From contig NZ_NDHW01000062.1 in NCBI RefSeq assembly GCF_002251945.1, forward strand, positions 1-56,315: a stretch of DNA of 56,315 nucleotides, written 5' to 3'. The DNA is from Pseudanabaena sp. SR411 (GTDB taxonomy: Bacteria > Cyanobacteriota > Cyanobacteriia > Pseudanabaenales > Pseudanabaenaceae). Within the stretch, counting starts at the first letter, position 1. The number at the start of each line of letters is the position of its first letter. The notes under the pieces were generated by a model. That model worked only from the letters and a program-made list of their open reading frames with translations, was not told the origin of the DNA and ran no database searches. A program made the translations under genes and the position numbers. This document shows, one piece after another, positions 9,248-19,511 of the stretch.

Positions 9248-12200
9248 ATGGCAGATTTCACGACTAGCAACACGGATTCGCCTGAAGAAAAGAAGCCTCA
9301 ACGCTTTATCAATAGCACCATCGACAAGGGGCAGTTGAAGAAGTTAATTGCTTGGGCTTTTACGCATTATGGAACAACTAGCGCCGCCAACGTTGCTGAC
9401 CAATTAAAAGCACTTGGCTTTCGCTATGCGACTCAGGCTGGAGTATCAATTAGTATTGACGACTTGCAAGTTCCTGCTAGTAAGAAAGCTTTGCTAGCGG
9501 CGGCTGAGCAGGAAATTGAAGAGACTGAAAGTCGTTATACAAGGGGAGAAATTACTGAAGTAGAACGTTTCCAAAAAGTAATTGACACATGGAACGTGGC
9601 TAATGAAAACCTCAAGGATGAGGTAGTTAAAAACTTTAAGAGTAATAACCCGCTCAACTCTGTGTACATGATGGCGTTCTCTGGAGCGCGTGGTAACATC
9701 TCGCAGGTGCGTCAGCTAGTTGGTATGCGTGGTTTGATGGCTGATCCGCAAGGGGAAATCATCGATTTACCGATTAAGACGAATTTCCGTGAAGGGCTGA
9801 CAGTTACTGAGTATATTATTTCGTCCTATGGTGCGCGCAAAGGGCTAGTAGATACAGCGTTACGTACGGCTGACTCTGGATATCTTACCCGTCGTCTTGT
9901 TGACGTATCGCAGGATGTAATCGTTCGTGAGAATGATTGTGGTACGACTCGCGGCATTAAGCTAAAAGCGATGCGTGATGGGGAAAAGACCTTAATTAAG
10001 TTGTCCGATCGCCTATTTGGTCGTGTGGCAGCTGAAGATATTGTCGATCCTAATACGGGCGAAGTAATCGTCATGCGTAACCAAGAGATTTCGGAAGATT
10101 TATCCTTGGCAGTCCAAAAGGCTGGGGTCGAAGAAGTTTGTGTGCGCTCTGCCTTTACTTGCGAATCGACGCGATCAGTTTGCCAGATGTGCTATGGCTG
10201 GAGCTTGGCTCATGCTGAATTGGTAGACATTGGCGAAGCGGTAGGTATCATCGCCGCCCAATCGATCGGTGAACCAGGTACACAGCTAACCATGCGTACC
10301 TTCCACACAGGTGGTGTATTTACTGGGGAAGTTGCCGAACAACAACGCGCTCCCTACGATGGCACAATCAAGTACAACAAAAAGCTGAAAGTCCGCCCCA
10401 TGCGTACTCGTCATGGTGAAGATGCGTTCATCGTTGAATCCAATGGTGACTTTACCCTAGAAAGTTCTGAAGGTAAAAAGGTCTACGCGATCACCCAAGG
10501 TTCGACATTGTTGATGCGTGATGGACAGAAAGTAACTCAAAATCAACTGATGGCTGAGGTATCCATCACAGGTAAAACTTCTCGCAAAACCACAGAAAAG
10601 GCTACGAAAGCTCTGAATACTGGTTTGGCTGGTGAAGTATTATTTTCGGATCTGGCGATTGAAGAGAAAAAAGACCGTCAAGGTAACACCAGCTACGTCG
10701 CTCGTGGTGAAAAAGGTCGGGTTTGGGTATTGGCTGGTGAAGTCTATGACTTGCCTCCGACGGCTGAACCAACTGTGAAAAATGAAACCTATGTCACAGA
10801 AGGTGATGTCCTTGCAGAAACTCGCTTGATTACAGAGCATGGCGGTGTCGTGCGTTTGAGTGAAGAAGACAGTCGCCATAACCGCGAAGTTGAAATTATT
10901 ACGGCTTCGGTAGTATTGGATCAGGCGATCGTCAAAGAAGAAAGCTACCAAGGTCGTGAGCATTATGTGCTAGAGACTCAAGGTGGTCAAAGCTTCTCGC
11001 TCAAGGCTTCCCCCGGTTCCAAACTGATCAATAATCAAGTCGTTGCCGAACTGATTGATGATACTTACCAAACTAAGAGTGGCGGTATTATCAAATTCGC
11101 AGGTGTGGAAGTCGCGAAGCGCAGTAAGGGCAAGCAGGGTTATGAAGTTGTCAAGGGTGGCACTTTGCTTTGGGTTCCTGAAGAAACCCATGAAGTGAAT
11201 AAGGATGCTTCCCTATTGATGGTGGAAGAGAATCAGTTCATTGAGGCTGGTACAGAGGTTGTTAAGGATATTTTCAGCCAAACCGCAGGGGTGGTGGAAG
11301 TATTCCAAAAGAATGACATTCTGCGCGAAATTGTGATCAAGCCAGGTGATTTACATCTCGTTGATGATCCACAAACAGCCATGCAAAAGAATGGCACTTT
11401 AGCTCAACCAGGCACGGAAATTATGCCAGGATTGACTTCCCCTGAACTGCGCTATGTGGAATATCTGGACTCGACTGAAGGTCCTGCCTTGCTATTGCGT
11501 CCCGTGGAAGAATATCAAGTTCCTGATGTACCAACGGTTCCTAGCCAAGAATCGGTTAACCAAGAAGGTCGTTCGATTGGTTTACGGGCTGTGCAGCGTA
11601 TCCCTTATAAGGATGGCGATCGCGTCAAGGCGATCGATAGCGTTGAGCTACTCAAGACCCAACTATTGCTAGAAGTTGACACGGATGCCCCTCAATTGGC
11701 TGCGGACATTGAGTTCATTCCTAATGACAGCGATCCAGGTAGCTTGCGTTTGCAATTGGTAATTCTGGAATCTTTAGTGATTCGTCAAGATAACTCTGGC
11801 GACCCAGCCCATACCAACTCACGCACCCGTTTGCTAGTAAATGATGGCGATCGCATTGACCCAGGTGCAGTTGTTGCACGTACCGAAATTCTCTGTAAGA
11901 AAGCTGGTCAGATCCGTGGCATTCGTCAAGGGTCGGAAGTAGTACGTCGCTTACTAGTTGTCACCGAAGCAGATTGCATCACCACACCTTGCCCTAATCC
12001 CACGGTGCAGGCTGGCGATCTTTTGCGATCGGGCGATGAAATTGGTGAGGGAGTGATTACTGAAGAGTCAGGACAAGTCCTCAAAGTAGAAGATGGCTCC
12101 GTCGTATTTCGGATTGGTCGTCCTTATCTGGTATCCCCCGGTGCATTGTTGCAAATCCATGATGCTGACCTTGTGCAACGTGGTGACAACATTGCACTGC

Positions 12201-13225
12201 TAGTATTTGAACGAGCCAAAACTGGAGATATTATTCAAGGTTTGCCTCGGATTGAGGAACTCCTCGAAGCACGTAAGCCTAAGGAAATGTGTGTACTTGC
12301 GCGTACTACAGGTACTGCTCAAGTCACCTACGACTCAGACGATAATCCTGAAGTGAAGATTCTCGGCGATGATGGCGTTCTTGATGATGATTATTCATTC
12401 AACGCGGGTCAGAGTGTGATTATCTCCGATGGTCAGAAGCTTTTGGCTGGTGAAGCACTCACCGATGGTCCCGCCAATCCCCATGACATTCTCGATATCT
12501 ATTTCCATGCTTACAAGGAATCTCTGGGAGTCAGACAAGCGGCGCTCATTGGCTTGCAAAAAGTCCAAGAGTTCTTGATGAACGAAGTCCAGTCGGTATA
12601 CCAATCTCAAGGTGTAGACATTTCCGATAAGCACATTGAAGTGATCGTTAAACAGATGACTTCTAAGGTACGCATTGAGGACGGTGGTGATACAACTCGT
12701 CTCCCTGGTGAGCTAGTAGAACTCCATCAAGTTGAACAAATCAACGAAGCGATGGAAATTACAGGTGGAGCACCTGCGGACTATACGCCTGTGTTGATGG
12801 GTATTACCAAGGCTAGTTTGAATACCGACAGCTTTATCTCGGCGGCGAGTTTCCAAGAAACTACTCGTGTTCTTACGGAAGCGGCGATCGAAGGTAAGTC
12901 TGACTGGTTGCGTGGCTTGAAGGAGAACGTCATTATTGGTCGTTTGATTCCTGCGGGTACTGGCTTTAATGCCTATGACACGCCAATTGTGGATGTCGAT
13001 AATGGCTATGAGCCAGATCTCGGCTATGACGAAGAAGCGGATGATGTGATCATTGATGACAACACTGCGCGTAATTATCAAATCATTGAGCCTCGAATCG
13101 AACCAATCCGCGTTGTCGATAAGCCTCGCAGTCGTCGTAGCTTTGACGATGAGCTAGTGGATGATGATGTGGAGTTTGATGATGACGATGAGGAAGATGA
13201 TGATGATTTTGAGGATGAAGACTAA
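9248..13225 (+). CDS. rpoC2: DNA-directed RNA polymerase subunit beta' (RpoC2)
   Basis: The C-terminal part of the split beta-prime subunit, 1325 residues. [20 protein letters not shown] and [15 protein letters not shown] are the bridge-to-trigger segment. [19 protein letters not shown] (about 335-354) is the first trigger-loop helix. The loop is then interrupted by the very large cyanobacterial SI3 insertion, about 355-990, built of repeated barrel modules; [17 protein letters not shown] resumes the core at about 992. The last 30 residues are almost entirely Asp and Glu, an unusually acidic tail. It ends 3 bp before a strong terminator. Confidence 0.97.
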   Translation: MADFTTSNTDSPEEKKPQRFINSTIDKGQLKKLIAWAFTHYGTTSAANVADQLKALGFRYATQAGVSISIDDLQVPASKKALLAAAEQEIEETESRYTRGEITEVERFQKVIDTWNVANENLKDEVVKNFKSNNPLNSVYMMAFSGARGNISQVRQLVGMRGLMADPQGEIIDLPIKTNFREGLTVTEYIISSYGARKGLVDTALRTADSGYLTRRLVDVSQDVIVRENDCGTTRGIKLKAMRDGEKTLIKLSDRLFGRVAAEDIVDPNTGEVIVMRNQEISEDLSLAVQKAGVEEVCVRSAFTCESTRSVCQMCYGWSLAHAELVDIGEAVGIIAAQSIGEPGTQLTMRTFHTGGVFTGEVAEQQRAPYDGTIKYNKKLKVRPMRTRHGEDAFIVESNGDFTLESSEGKKVYAITQGSTLLMRDGQKVTQNQLMAEVSITGKTSRKTTEKATKALNTGLAGEVLFSDLAIEEKKDRQGNTSYVARGEKGRVWVLAGEVYDLPPTAEPTVKNETYVTEGDVLAETRLITEHGGVVRLSEEDSRHNREVEIITASVVLDQAIVKEESYQGREHYVLETQGGQSFSLKASPGSKLINNQVVAELIDDTYQTKSGGIIKFAGVEVAKRSKGKQGYEVVKGGTLLWVPEETHEVNKDASLLMVEENQFIEAGTEVVKDIFSQTAGVVEVFQKNDILREIVIKPGDLHLVDDPQTAMQKNGTLAQPGTEIMPGLTSPELRYVEYLDSTEGPALLLRPVEEYQVPDVPTVPSQESVNQEGRSIGLRAVQRIPYKDGDRVKAIDSVELLKTQLLLEVDTDAPQLAADIEFIPNDSDPGSLRLQLVILESLVIRQDNSGDPAHTNSRTRLLVNDGDRIDPGAVVARTEILCKKAGQIRGIRQGSEVVRRLLVVTEADCITTPCPNPTVQAGDLLRSGDEIGEGVITEESGQVLKVEDGSVVFRIGRPYLVSPGALLQIHDADLVQRGDNIALLVFERAKTGDIIQGLPRIEELLEARKPKEMCVLARTTGTAQVTYDSDDNPEVKILGDDGVLDDDYSFNAGQSVIISDGQKLLAGEALTDGPANPHDILDIYFHAYKESLGVRQAALIGLQKVQEFLMNEVQSVYQSQGVDISDKHIEVIVKQMTSKVRIEDGGDTTRLPGELVELHQVEQINEAMEITGGAPADYTPVLMGITKASLNTDSFISAASFQETTRVLTEAAIEGKSDWLRGLKENVIIGRLIPAGTGFNAYDTPIVDVDNGYEPDLGYDEEADDVIIDDNTARNYQIIEPRIEPIRVVDKPRSRRSFDDELVDDDVEFDDDDEEDDDDFEDED

Positions 13226-13227
13226 AT

Positions 13228-13262
13228 AAAAAGAAGGGTGCGCTGAGCGCACCCTTCTTTTT
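13228..13262. terminator. Bidirectional terminator of the rpo operon
   Basis: Seventeen-base perfect inverted repeat (AAAAAGAAGGGTGCGCT and its complement) with A- and T-runs at the base, between convergent rpoC2 and the HTH gene. Confidence 0.85.
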
Positions 13263-13662
13263 ATGGATTACGATTAGAGCCGATCGCTTGATTAAGAGAT
13301 CGCAGTTCTTGCAAAATTTCTCTTAATAGCCGATTCGTTTCGTTTTGAGTAGGCTCTTGCACCTGAATTGTCACTTGTTTCATTTTCAGGACATCCCGCG
13401 CAAATCTTGATACCTCAGTGGGGTGAAATAATAAAGGATCGCGATCATTTTGGCGGAGTTCAGGATTAAGTCTAGTTGGATCGTAAGGTAAGTTTAGTAA
13501 ACCTTGTGCTGGATCGGTATTGGCATAGCGATATATAGAAGCACGCGATCGCCCTAATGCTTTTTGGATTGCTTCTATATCCATTAGCTCGTAGTTATGA
13601 TCAGTTTTTAGGTCAGCGTGGGAATACGCAGGATTCATGTTGTCACGAGCATTCATAATCAT
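13261..13662 (-). CDS. Small HTH-like hypothetical protein
   Basis: A 133-residue soluble protein. MDIEAIQKALGRSRASIYRY at 27-46 looks like a helix-turn-helix (helix, short turn, then a recognition-like RSRASIYRY). It is followed by a middle segment mentioning prolines and acidic residues, and by an amphipathic C-terminal helix (ETNRLLREILQELRSLNQAI, about 107-126) that could form a coiled coil or dimer interface. The architecture suggests a small DNA-binding regulator, but I do not recognise a named family. The start could also be the ATG two codons downstream. It converges on rpoC2. Confidence 0.65.
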   Translation of the reverse strand: MIMNARDNMNPAYSHADLKTDHNYELMDIEAIQKALGRSRASIYRYANTDPAQGLLNLPYDPTRLNPELRQNDRDPLLFHPTEVSRFARDVLKMKQVTIQVQEPTQNETNRLLREILQELRSLNQAIGSNRNP

Positions 13663-13709
13663 CTTGAAATAGCTTCAACTTATTATGCAATGTCGCCAAG
13701 CCTGATTAG

Positions 13710-13802
13710 CCCAAACCCGTAAAGTTGCGCCCCACAGGAGTGCAACTTTACGGGTTTGAGTAAATTGTTGGGCAGTCCGCTACGCGGACTGCCCAACAAT
13801 TT
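13710..13802. repeat. Two adjacent palindromes (copy 2 of CCCAAACC type plus a 19-bp hairpin)
   Basis: The first palindrome (13710-13758) has arms CCCAAACCCGTAAAGTTG / CAACTTTACGGGTTTG around a C/G-rich tip; it matches the element at 3446 with paired base changes. The second (13762-13802) is a perfect 19-bp stem, AAATTGTTGGGCAGTCCGC and complement, with loop TAC. They fill the gap between the HTH gene and the divergent M16 peptidase gene. Confidence 0.75.
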
Positions 13803-13859
13803 GGGGTTAGGTTATAACTATTATGCTGAGCTACTTACTTATAATAAAAGCTGTATTTC

Positions 13860-16718
13860 GTGGAGATTTCGGTGAAGCGTAATTTTATGCTCTCTTTTTT
13901 GAGTCGAGGCTTAGCTACGGCGATCGCTGTAGTGATGCTCAGTAACTTGCCCCTATCTTGGCAATCATCTTTATGGCAATTGTCAGGTAACCAAGCCTAT
14001 GCTGCTCAGCCTGATCTAGTTGCCAAAACCGCTACAACCTCTAGTCAATCGCCTGATTTGCTAACGGGTAACGTCGTTAAAACTGTTTTGGATAATGGCT
14101 TGACGGTTTTAACCAAAGAAGTAAATACGGCTCCAGTGGTCACTGTCCAAGTATGGTATCGCGTTGGTTCTCAAAATGAAAAAGCAGGAATCACAGGTAT
14201 TTCCCATCAACTTGAACATTTACTATTTAAAGGAACTAAAGATCGTCCGATTCAGTTTGGGCGATTGTTTAGTGCTTTAGGTAGTGACTCTAATGCTTTC
14301 ACCAGCTATGACATGACAGCCTACTTCGGGACAACAGGTAGCGATAAGCTGGATGCGATGCTCAGACTGGAAGCCGATCGCATGGTTAATACCGTCGCAG
14401 GGGAAAATGAACTCAAAAGTGAGCGTACTGTCGTTTTATCGGAGCTAGATGGCGGAAATAATAGCCCCGGCACAAGGCTCTATCGACAGGTTATGCTAGC
14501 CGCCTATCCAGATAGTTCTTACGGTTGGCCAGTGATCGGCTATCGTCCTGATGTTGAGAACTATACGGTTGAGGATATCCAAAATTATTACCGTACTTTT
14601 TATCGTCCTGATAATGCCACGCTGGTGATTGTTGGCAATTTCAACACCGCAGATACGCTCAAAAAAGTACGTGAAATCTATGGTGCGATCGCTGCTCCTC
14701 CAAAACCTCAAGTTTTAATTACCCCTGAAGTACAGCAAAGTAAACCCAAGCCCCCAGAGCCGAAATCAGCGCAGGAGCCAATTCGTCTCAAAGAACCTGG
14801 TAGTGTGCCATTTTTGCAAGCGGTCTATCCGAACTTGCCTAAAATCAATGATCCAGATGTGGCGGCGATCGATGTGATGGATAGCATTTTGACATCGGGT
14901 AGAAGTTCTCGACTCTATCAAGCTTTGGTGGAGACAGGCTTAGCCAGTAGCGCTAGTGCTAGTGGTTCGGCGATGATTGGCACGGGTTGGTATTTTATGA
15001 GTGCGACTCCGACCGCAGGTAAATCGCTTGAAGAACTCGATCGCCTGTTACTAGCAGAAGTTGACAAGCTGCAAACGCAGCCCATTACGGCTGAAGAACT
15101 AGAGCGAGCAAAAACTAGTATGCGTGCAAGCTACATTCTCGGCAATCGGGATGTGAATTCTCAGGCTATTCAAATCGGTTATAACCAAACCGTAGCCAAG
15201 GACTATCGCTATAGCGATCGCTATTTGAGTGATGTTGATAAAGTCACCAGTGCGGATGTCAGGCGCGTAGCTAAGCAATATTTACAACGCGATCGCCGTG
15301 TGGTCGGATATTTTGAGCCATCGGTGATTACGGCTGGGGCGGGGACAACGCCTAGTAATGCTCACTCTTCAGATGCATTTAAACCCAGTTCTCCCGTTGA
15401 TCCTGCCGAAGTTGCCAAGTACTTACCAGAGAGTGCTTTAGTTGCTAAGGCGGGAATTCCCCCAGAGGTAAATCCTGATAAGTTCACCCTATCCAATGGG
15501 TTGAAAGTTCTGTTATTAAGCGATCGCAGTACGCCATCCGTAACTTTAGTGGGTGAAATCAATGCAGGAGCAGGTTTTGACTCAGTTGAGAAAGCTGGTC
15601 TAGCAGTCATCACGGCTCAGAATATCACCAATGGCACAGCAACAAAAGATGCATTAACCCTTGCCACACGGTTAGAAAATCGTGGAGCCAGTTTAGGATT
15701 TTCGGCTGGTCGTGAAAGTGTGGGTATTTCTGGTATATCACTGTCCAAGGATTTACCAATTGTGATCGATCAGTTAGCTGATTTGCTCCAAAATGCGACT
15801 TTCCCAACCAAGGAATTTGAACTCAATCTTCAGCGCAATCTCCTCGCCTATAAGTCAGAGATGGATAACCCCAACTCTTTAGTGCGTCGGATTTTTCAAT
15901 CAACGCTCTATCCTAAGGGACATCCATTTCAGGCGATGCGAACTGAAGAAACGCTCAAATCCTTAACCCGTGAAGATTTAGCCAAGTTTTACAAGACCTA
16001 CTATCGTCCTGACAATACGATTCTCACGCTCATGGGTGACTTTGACCCTGCGGTGGTGAAAGCTTTACTCGAAGAAAAATTGGGTAAATGGAAAGCTATA
16101 GGTAAAGCACCAAAGTACCAATTCCCAAAAGTGCCAAATCTGGCTAGCACCAATGAGAAACAAACATCTCTCGCGGGTAAAACGCAAGCGGTAACTATCA
16201 TCGGTCATCCAAGTATTTCCCGCTTCGATCCTCAGTATTACCCTGCGCTCTTGCTGAATCAGGTTGTCGGTGGTGATACCTTAGCTAGTCGTCTGGGTAC
16301 GGAAATTCGCGATCGCCTTGGTTTGACCTATGGCATTTACAGCTATTTCCAAGCGGGTAGACCTCCACAAGGCGCATTTATCGTACAGATGCAAACCAGT
16401 GGTAAGGATACAGAAAAGGCGATCGCGGCGACGGTGGCTTTGCTCAGATCTGTTCGCGATAAGGGCATCACTCAAGCTGAATTTGATGTGGCAAAAAAAA
16501 GTTTGCTCAATAGCTTTAGTACTGAGTTTGCTGATCCTGACAGTGTGGCAAGTTCTCTGCTCAGTGATGAAATCTATGGCTTACCAGTCGGCGATTTCTA
16601 TAAGTTCCCTCAGCGTATCCAAGCGGTTACTTTTGAGCAGGTCAATCGTGCAGCTAAGGAACTATTACAACCCGATAATCTTTTGATTGTCTCGGTAGTT
16701 CCTAAAGCTGAAAAATAG
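13860..16718 (+). CDS. M16 family zinc metallopeptidase (two-module, secreted)
   Basis: A 952-residue insulinase/pitrilysin-type peptidase. The N terminus carries a basic stretch and hydrophobic segment (FLSRGLATAIAVVMLSNLPL) ending near AYA, a signal peptide for export to the periplasm or thylakoid lumen. The inverted zinc motif HQLEH (HxxEH) is in the first M16 module (about 65-490), with downstream GENELKSERTVVLSEL supplying the distal Glu. The second module (about 535-945) lacks HxxEH, as is usual for the non-catalytic half. It therefore probably degrades peptides as a two-half clam shell. Alternative starts are GTG at 13872 and ATG at 13887; the latter leaves a typical signal peptide. 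Confidence 0.9.
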   Translation: MEISVKRNFMLSFLSRGLATAIAVVMLSNLPLSWQSSLWQLSGNQAYAAQPDLVAKTATTSSQSPDLLTGNVVKTVLDNGLTVLTKEVNTAPVVTVQVWYRVGSQNEKAGITGISHQLEHLLFKGTKDRPIQFGRLFSALGSDSNAFTSYDMTAYFGTTGSDKLDAMLRLEADRMVNTVAGENELKSERTVVLSELDGGNNSPGTRLYRQVMLAAYPDSSYGWPVIGYRPDVENYTVEDIQNYYRTFYRPDNATLVIVGNFNTADTLKKVREIYGAIAAPPKPQVLITPEVQQSKPKPPEPKSAQEPIRLKEPGSVPFLQAVYPNLPKINDPDVAAIDVMDSILTSGRSSRLYQALVETGLASSASASGSAMIGTGWYFMSATPTAGKSLEELDRLLLAEVDKLQTQPITAEELERAKTSMRASYILGNRDVNSQAIQIGYNQTVAKDYRYSDRYLSDVDKVTSADVRRVAKQYLQRDRRVVGYFEPSVITAGAGTTPSNAHSSDAFKPSSPVDPAEVAKYLPESALVAKAGIPPEVNPDKFTLSNGLKVLLLSDRSTPSVTLVGEINAGAGFDSVEKAGLAVITAQNITNGTATKDALTLATRLENRGASLGFSAGRESVGISGISLSKDLPIVIDQLADLLQNATFPTKEFELNLQRNLLAYKSEMDNPNSLVRRIFQSTLYPKGHPFQAMRTEETLKSLTREDLAKFYKTYYRPDNTILTLMGDFDPAVVKALLEEKLGKWKAIGKAPKYQFPKVPNLASTNEKQTSLAGKTQAVTIIGHPSISRFDPQYYPALLLNQVVGGDTLASRLGTEIRDRLGLTYGIYSYFQAGRPPQGAFIVQMQTSGKDTEKAIAATVALLRSVRDKGITQAEFDVAKKSLLNSFSTEFADPDSVASSLLSDEIYGLPVGDFYKFPQRIQAVTFEQVNRAAKELLQPDNLLIVSVVPKAEK

Positions 16719-16720
16719 TC

Positions 16721-16764
16721 ATAGCAAGGCTCAAAATGGTGATACCCATTTTGAGCCTTGCTAT
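16721..16764. terminator. 19-bp hairpin after the M16 peptidase gene
   Basis: Perfect inverted repeat ATAGCAAGGCTCAAAATGG / CCATTTTGAGCCTTGCTAT with a 6-base loop, 2 bp after the stop codon. It covers the TTG at 16758 that would extend the next frame, which favours the later ATG for that gene. Confidence 0.7.
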
Positions 16765-16787
16765 CAAATCCATTAATTACGATCGCA

Positions 16788-17639
16788 ATGGACAAGCTTT
16801 CCCTTTTCCCAACTGAAGATGGATCAGTTACTTTTTGGTCAGACACATTCCAAGAAACATTTCATAGCTCCCACGGTGCAAAACACGAAGCCGAAGCTAA
16901 ATTTGTCACACCCGCCAAAATTGCCGAAAAAGCTCGCACTCAGCCCCAACTTAACATTCTCGATGTTTGCTATGGCTTAGGCTATAACAGCGCTGCCGCG
17001 ATCGCCTGTGTCTCCTCATTACCAGATCGCAGGGCTAATCTCCACATCATCGCCCTCGAAAACAACCTCGAAGTACCCCAAAAGGCGATCGCCGCAGGAT
17101 TAGTCAATATTTGGCAACCAGCGATCGCGCAAATCTTAAAAACTGCTGCTGAAACTCAAACTGTAGCTACCGAAAATTTATCTTTACAACTACTCATTGG
17201 CGATGCCAGACAAACCATCAGCCAAGTCCCCACAAAATGGGCTGATGCAATTTTTCTTGATCCCTTCTCTCCGCCCCATTGCCCCCAACTCTGGACAGTC
17301 GAGTTTATCCAACTTTTAGCCAACTGCCTCAAACCAGATGGCTATCTGGTTACTTACTCCTCATCCGCCGCCGTTCGGGCTGCCATGCTGTTGGCAGGAC
17401 TACAAATTGGTGCGATCGCACCAATCGGACGCAAATCCCCCAGCACAATCGCCGCCTTTGCACCCACCCCACTACCACCAATTTCTGACACCGAAGCTGC
17501 TTTTCTCCATACTCGCGCGGCTATTCCCTATCGCGATCGCGCCTTACAAAGCAAAGCTTCAGAAATTATCGCCATCCGTCAAGCCGAACAAAACAACTGC
17601 AATCTTCCTCCAAGCTCTAGCCTTCGCAAAAAAGTTTAG
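16788..17639 (+). CDS. MnmC-like SAM-dependent methyltransferase (DUF752)
   Basis: A 283-residue protein from the ATG chosen here. ILDVCYGLGYNSAAA is the SAM-binding motif I of a Rossmann methyltransferase. LQLLIGDARQTI and WADAIFLDPFSPPHCPQLW are the later motifs typical of the MnmC N-terminal domain (DUF752), which methylates the aminomethyl group of modified wobble uridine in tRNA. The C-terminal FAD oxidase domain of E. coli MnmC is absent, as in other stand-alone cyanobacterial forms. The family start FPTEDGSVTFWSDTF fits. A TTG ten codons upstream lies inside a terminator hairpin and was not used. Confidence 0.8.
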   Translation: MDKLSLFPTEDGSVTFWSDTFQETFHSSHGAKHEAEAKFVTPAKIAEKARTQPQLNILDVCYGLGYNSAAAIACVSSLPDRRANLHIIALENNLEVPQKAIAAGLVNIWQPAIAQILKTAAETQTVATENLSLQLLIGDARQTISQVPTKWADAIFLDPFSPPHCPQLWTVEFIQLLANCLKPDGYLVTYSSSAAVRAAMLLAGLQIGAIAPIGRKSPSTIAAFAPTPLPPISDTEAAFLHTRAAIPYRDRALQSKASEIIAIRQAEQNNCNLPPSSSLRKKV

Positions 17640-17653
17640 ACTTAAGCTATCCT

Positions 17654-17702
17654 AAAAGATTTGTGAGAGTGCGCCTAAAAGGCGCACTCTCACAAATCTT
17701 TT
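17654..17702. repeat. 22-bp perfect palindrome (GTGAGAGTGC type, copy 1)
   Basis: Arms AAAAGATTTGTGAGAGTGCG + CC and the exact complement, loop TAAAA. It shares TTGTGAGAGTGC with the palindrome at 53476. It can also act as terminator for the methyltransferase gene. Confidence 0.75.
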
Positions 17703-17723
17703 AATCTCATAAAGAAAAAAGTT

Positions 17724-17839
17724 TATAGCTGTCGCCATTCTTGTTAGGACATAAAACCCAAGAATAGAGTGGCGGCGCGAAGCGCCGCCACTCTATTCTT
17801 GGGTTTTGGTTTGTACTAGCTAACTCTTTTTTTGCTATA
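17724..17839. repeat. TATAGC palindromic element, copy B (chimeric gamma/beta ends)
   Basis: The core at 17753-17807 is a perfect 26-bp inverted repeat around GAA. The left end is TATAGCTGTCGCCATTCTTG, the module of copies C and D. The right end, TTTGTACTAGCTAACTC followed by TTGCTATA, is the module of copies A and H. It lies upstream of rplS. Confidence 0.85.
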
Positions 17840-17935
17840 GCGCTTCAAGCTATATCTAAACTTTTTTGCAAAAATTATAGACATTAGATCATTCATGCTC
17901 TAACATAGATGATCGCGACTTTTTTGGCATTCCTC

Positions 17936-18298
17936 ATGAACGCTTCTGAAATCATCCGCTCAATTGAAGCGGAATATATCAAAACGGATCTTCCCACAAT
18001 TTATGTGGGAGATACTGTCAAGGTTGGAGTTAGGATTAAAGAGGGCGGCAAAGAACGTACTCAGCCATACGAAGGCGTAATCATTGCGAGACGCGGTTCT
18101 GGCATTAACTCTGTCATCACCGTTCGTCGTGTATTTCAAGGAATCGGAGTTGAGCGAGCCTTCTTGCTACATTCTCCCCAAATTGAAAGCATCAAAGTGA
18201 TTCGTCGTGGTAAAGTACGTCGTGCTAAGCTCTACTACTTACGTGACCTCGTTGGTAAAGCAACTCGTCTTAAACAACGATTTGATCGCCCACTATAG
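17936..18298 (+). CDS. rplS: 50S ribosomal protein L19
   Basis: A 120-residue L19, at the 30S-50S interface. The conserved blocks [40 protein letters not shown] and [20 protein letters not shown] are all present. I chose the ATG at 17936 ([14 protein letters not shown]), which matches the family N terminus. The frame is open nine codons further up, but that extension (MIATFLAFL) is not family-like. It heads the conserved cyanobacterial cluster with tRNA-Trp, secE and nusG. Confidence 0.96.
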   Translation: MNASEIIRSIEAEYIKTDLPTIYVGDTVKVGVRIKEGGKERTQPYEGVIIARRGSGINSVITVRRVFQGIGVERAFLLHSPQIESIKVIRRGKVRRAKLYYLRDLVGKATRLKQRFDRPL

Positions 18299-18395
18299 AG
18301 TCATCTATGGTTATACTAAGTATCAAACACTATTTTGTTATAGCAATTGATACAGATATAACTGGTTGCGTATCGACATCGTGTTTTCATTACGT

Positions 18396-18468
18396 GCGTC
18401 CTTAGTTCAGTTGGTAGAACGCAGGTCTCCAAAACCTGATGTCGGGGGTTCGAGTCCCTCAGGGCGCG
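18396..18468 (+). tRNA. tRNA-Trp (CCA anticodon)
   Basis: A 73-base cloverleaf. The acceptor stem GCGTCCT/AGGGCGC has one G-T pair. The anticodon stem CAGGT is followed by loop CTCCAAA with anticodon CCA, then the T arm GGGGGTTCGAGTCCC, with G as discriminator base. The 3' CCA is not encoded (GCT follows). Position between rplS and secE is the standard cyanobacterial arrangement. Confidence 0.95.
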
Positions 18469-18571
18469 CTTCACCAATTTCACAAGATCGAAATTATTTA
18501 AGCTTGTTCAAGACTTTACTTAAACATATCGCATTTATCAAGATTGCAAAGGGATCGCAAGAGTTGCCGCT

Positions 18572-18823
18572 ATGACGAAAAACGAACTAAAAGAGCAACC
18601 AAAAGAAGCACCGAAAGCTGGAGCAGATGTACAGTCTGAACCAACTGGAGTTGTCAAACTTTTTGTAGAATCCAAAGCCGAATTCGGTAAGATTGTCTGG
18701 CCCACCCGCCAACAACTTATTAGTGAATCTGCATCGGTTCTTTTGATGATCGTTGCAGTAGCAACCTTTGTTTATCTAATTGATGCTTTGTTTAGGGCGA
18801 TCGCATTGCAGGTGTTTCAATAA
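18572..18823 (+). CDS. secE: Preprotein translocase subunit SecE
   Basis: An 83-residue SecE of the short single-helix type. A charged N terminus is followed by the amphipathic FVESKAEFGKIVWPTRQQLI, the conserved cytoplasmic helix, and one transmembrane helix (SVLLMIVAVATFVYLIDALF, about 55-74). It clamps SecY in the SecYEG channel of plasma and thylakoid membranes. Its stop codon overlaps the nusG start (TAATG), indicating translational coupling. Confidence 0.95.
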   Translation: MTKNELKEQPKEAPKAGADVQSEPTGVVKLFVESKAEFGKIVWPTRQQLISESASVLLMIVAVATFVYLIDALFRAIALQVFQ

Positions 18824-19467
18824 TGTTTACCGAGGACATCGACCACTCATCTAGTAGCCACGAAGATGAAGACGTACTGTTTAACTGGTACGCCGTCCAA
18901 ATTGCTTCAGGCTGCGAAAAAAAGGTTAAGTCGAGCCTAGAGCAACGCATCAAAACTCTTGATGTCGAAGATAGGATCAAGCAGATTGAAATTCCGCAGA
19001 CACCGACCGTCAAACTGAGAAAGGATGGCAGTCGAGCAACCTCTGAGGAAAAGATTTTCCCTGGATACGTTCTGATCCAAATCAAAACTGTCAGAAATGA
19101 GATCGGACAGCTAGAAGTTGATGATGATGCATGGTTGGCTGTCAAAAGCACCCCCCATGTAATTAACTTCGTTGGTACAGAACAAAAACGTCATTACGGT
19201 CGTGGTCGTGGACATGTTAAACCTCGTCCTTTAACCGAAAAAGAAGTCGAAAGAATCTTCCGTGTCACCGTCGAACAAGAGCCAGTTCTCAAAATCAATA
19301 TGGCTCAAGGCGACAAAATCAAAGTGCTTAATGGACCCTTCAAAGACTTTGAAGGTGAAGTGGTGGAAGTTAGCCCAGAACGTAGCAAACTTAAAGCCCT
19401 TCTTTCCATCTTTGGTAGAGACACTCCTGTAGAACTAGAATTCAATCAGGTTCAAAAGCAAAACTAA
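18823..19467 (+). CDS. nusG: Transcription termination/antitermination protein NusG
   Basis: A 214-residue protein. The NGN domain starts at NWYAVQIASGCEKKVKSSLE and contains IFPGYVLIQI. The C-terminal KOW domain carries QGDKIKVLNGPFKDFEGEVV and SERSKL-type residues. NusG binds the RNA polymerase clamp and links it to Rho or the ribosome. The acidic leader before NWYAV is a little longer than in E. coli NusG (181 aa). It is coupled to secE and followed 44 bp later by rplK. Confidence 0.96.
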   Translation: MFTEDIDHSSSSHEDEDVLFNWYAVQIASGCEKKVKSSLEQRIKTLDVEDRIKQIEIPQTPTVKLRKDGSRATSEEKIFPGYVLIQIKTVRNEIGQLEVDDDAWLAVKSTPHVINFVGTEQKRHYGRGRGHVKPRPLTEKEVERIFRVTVEQEPVLKINMAQGDKIKVLNGPFKDFEGEVVEVSPERSKLKALLSIFGRDTPVELEFNQVQKQN

Positions 19468-19511
19468 TTCACTCAAACGCAGGTTTGTAGATTTTTTAAC
19501 GGCTAAAATCA

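Noticed and set aside
16758-16787. TTG extension of the MnmC-like gene
   Set aside because: The ten extra codons lie in the right arm of the terminator of the gene before, and family members start near FPTEDGS.
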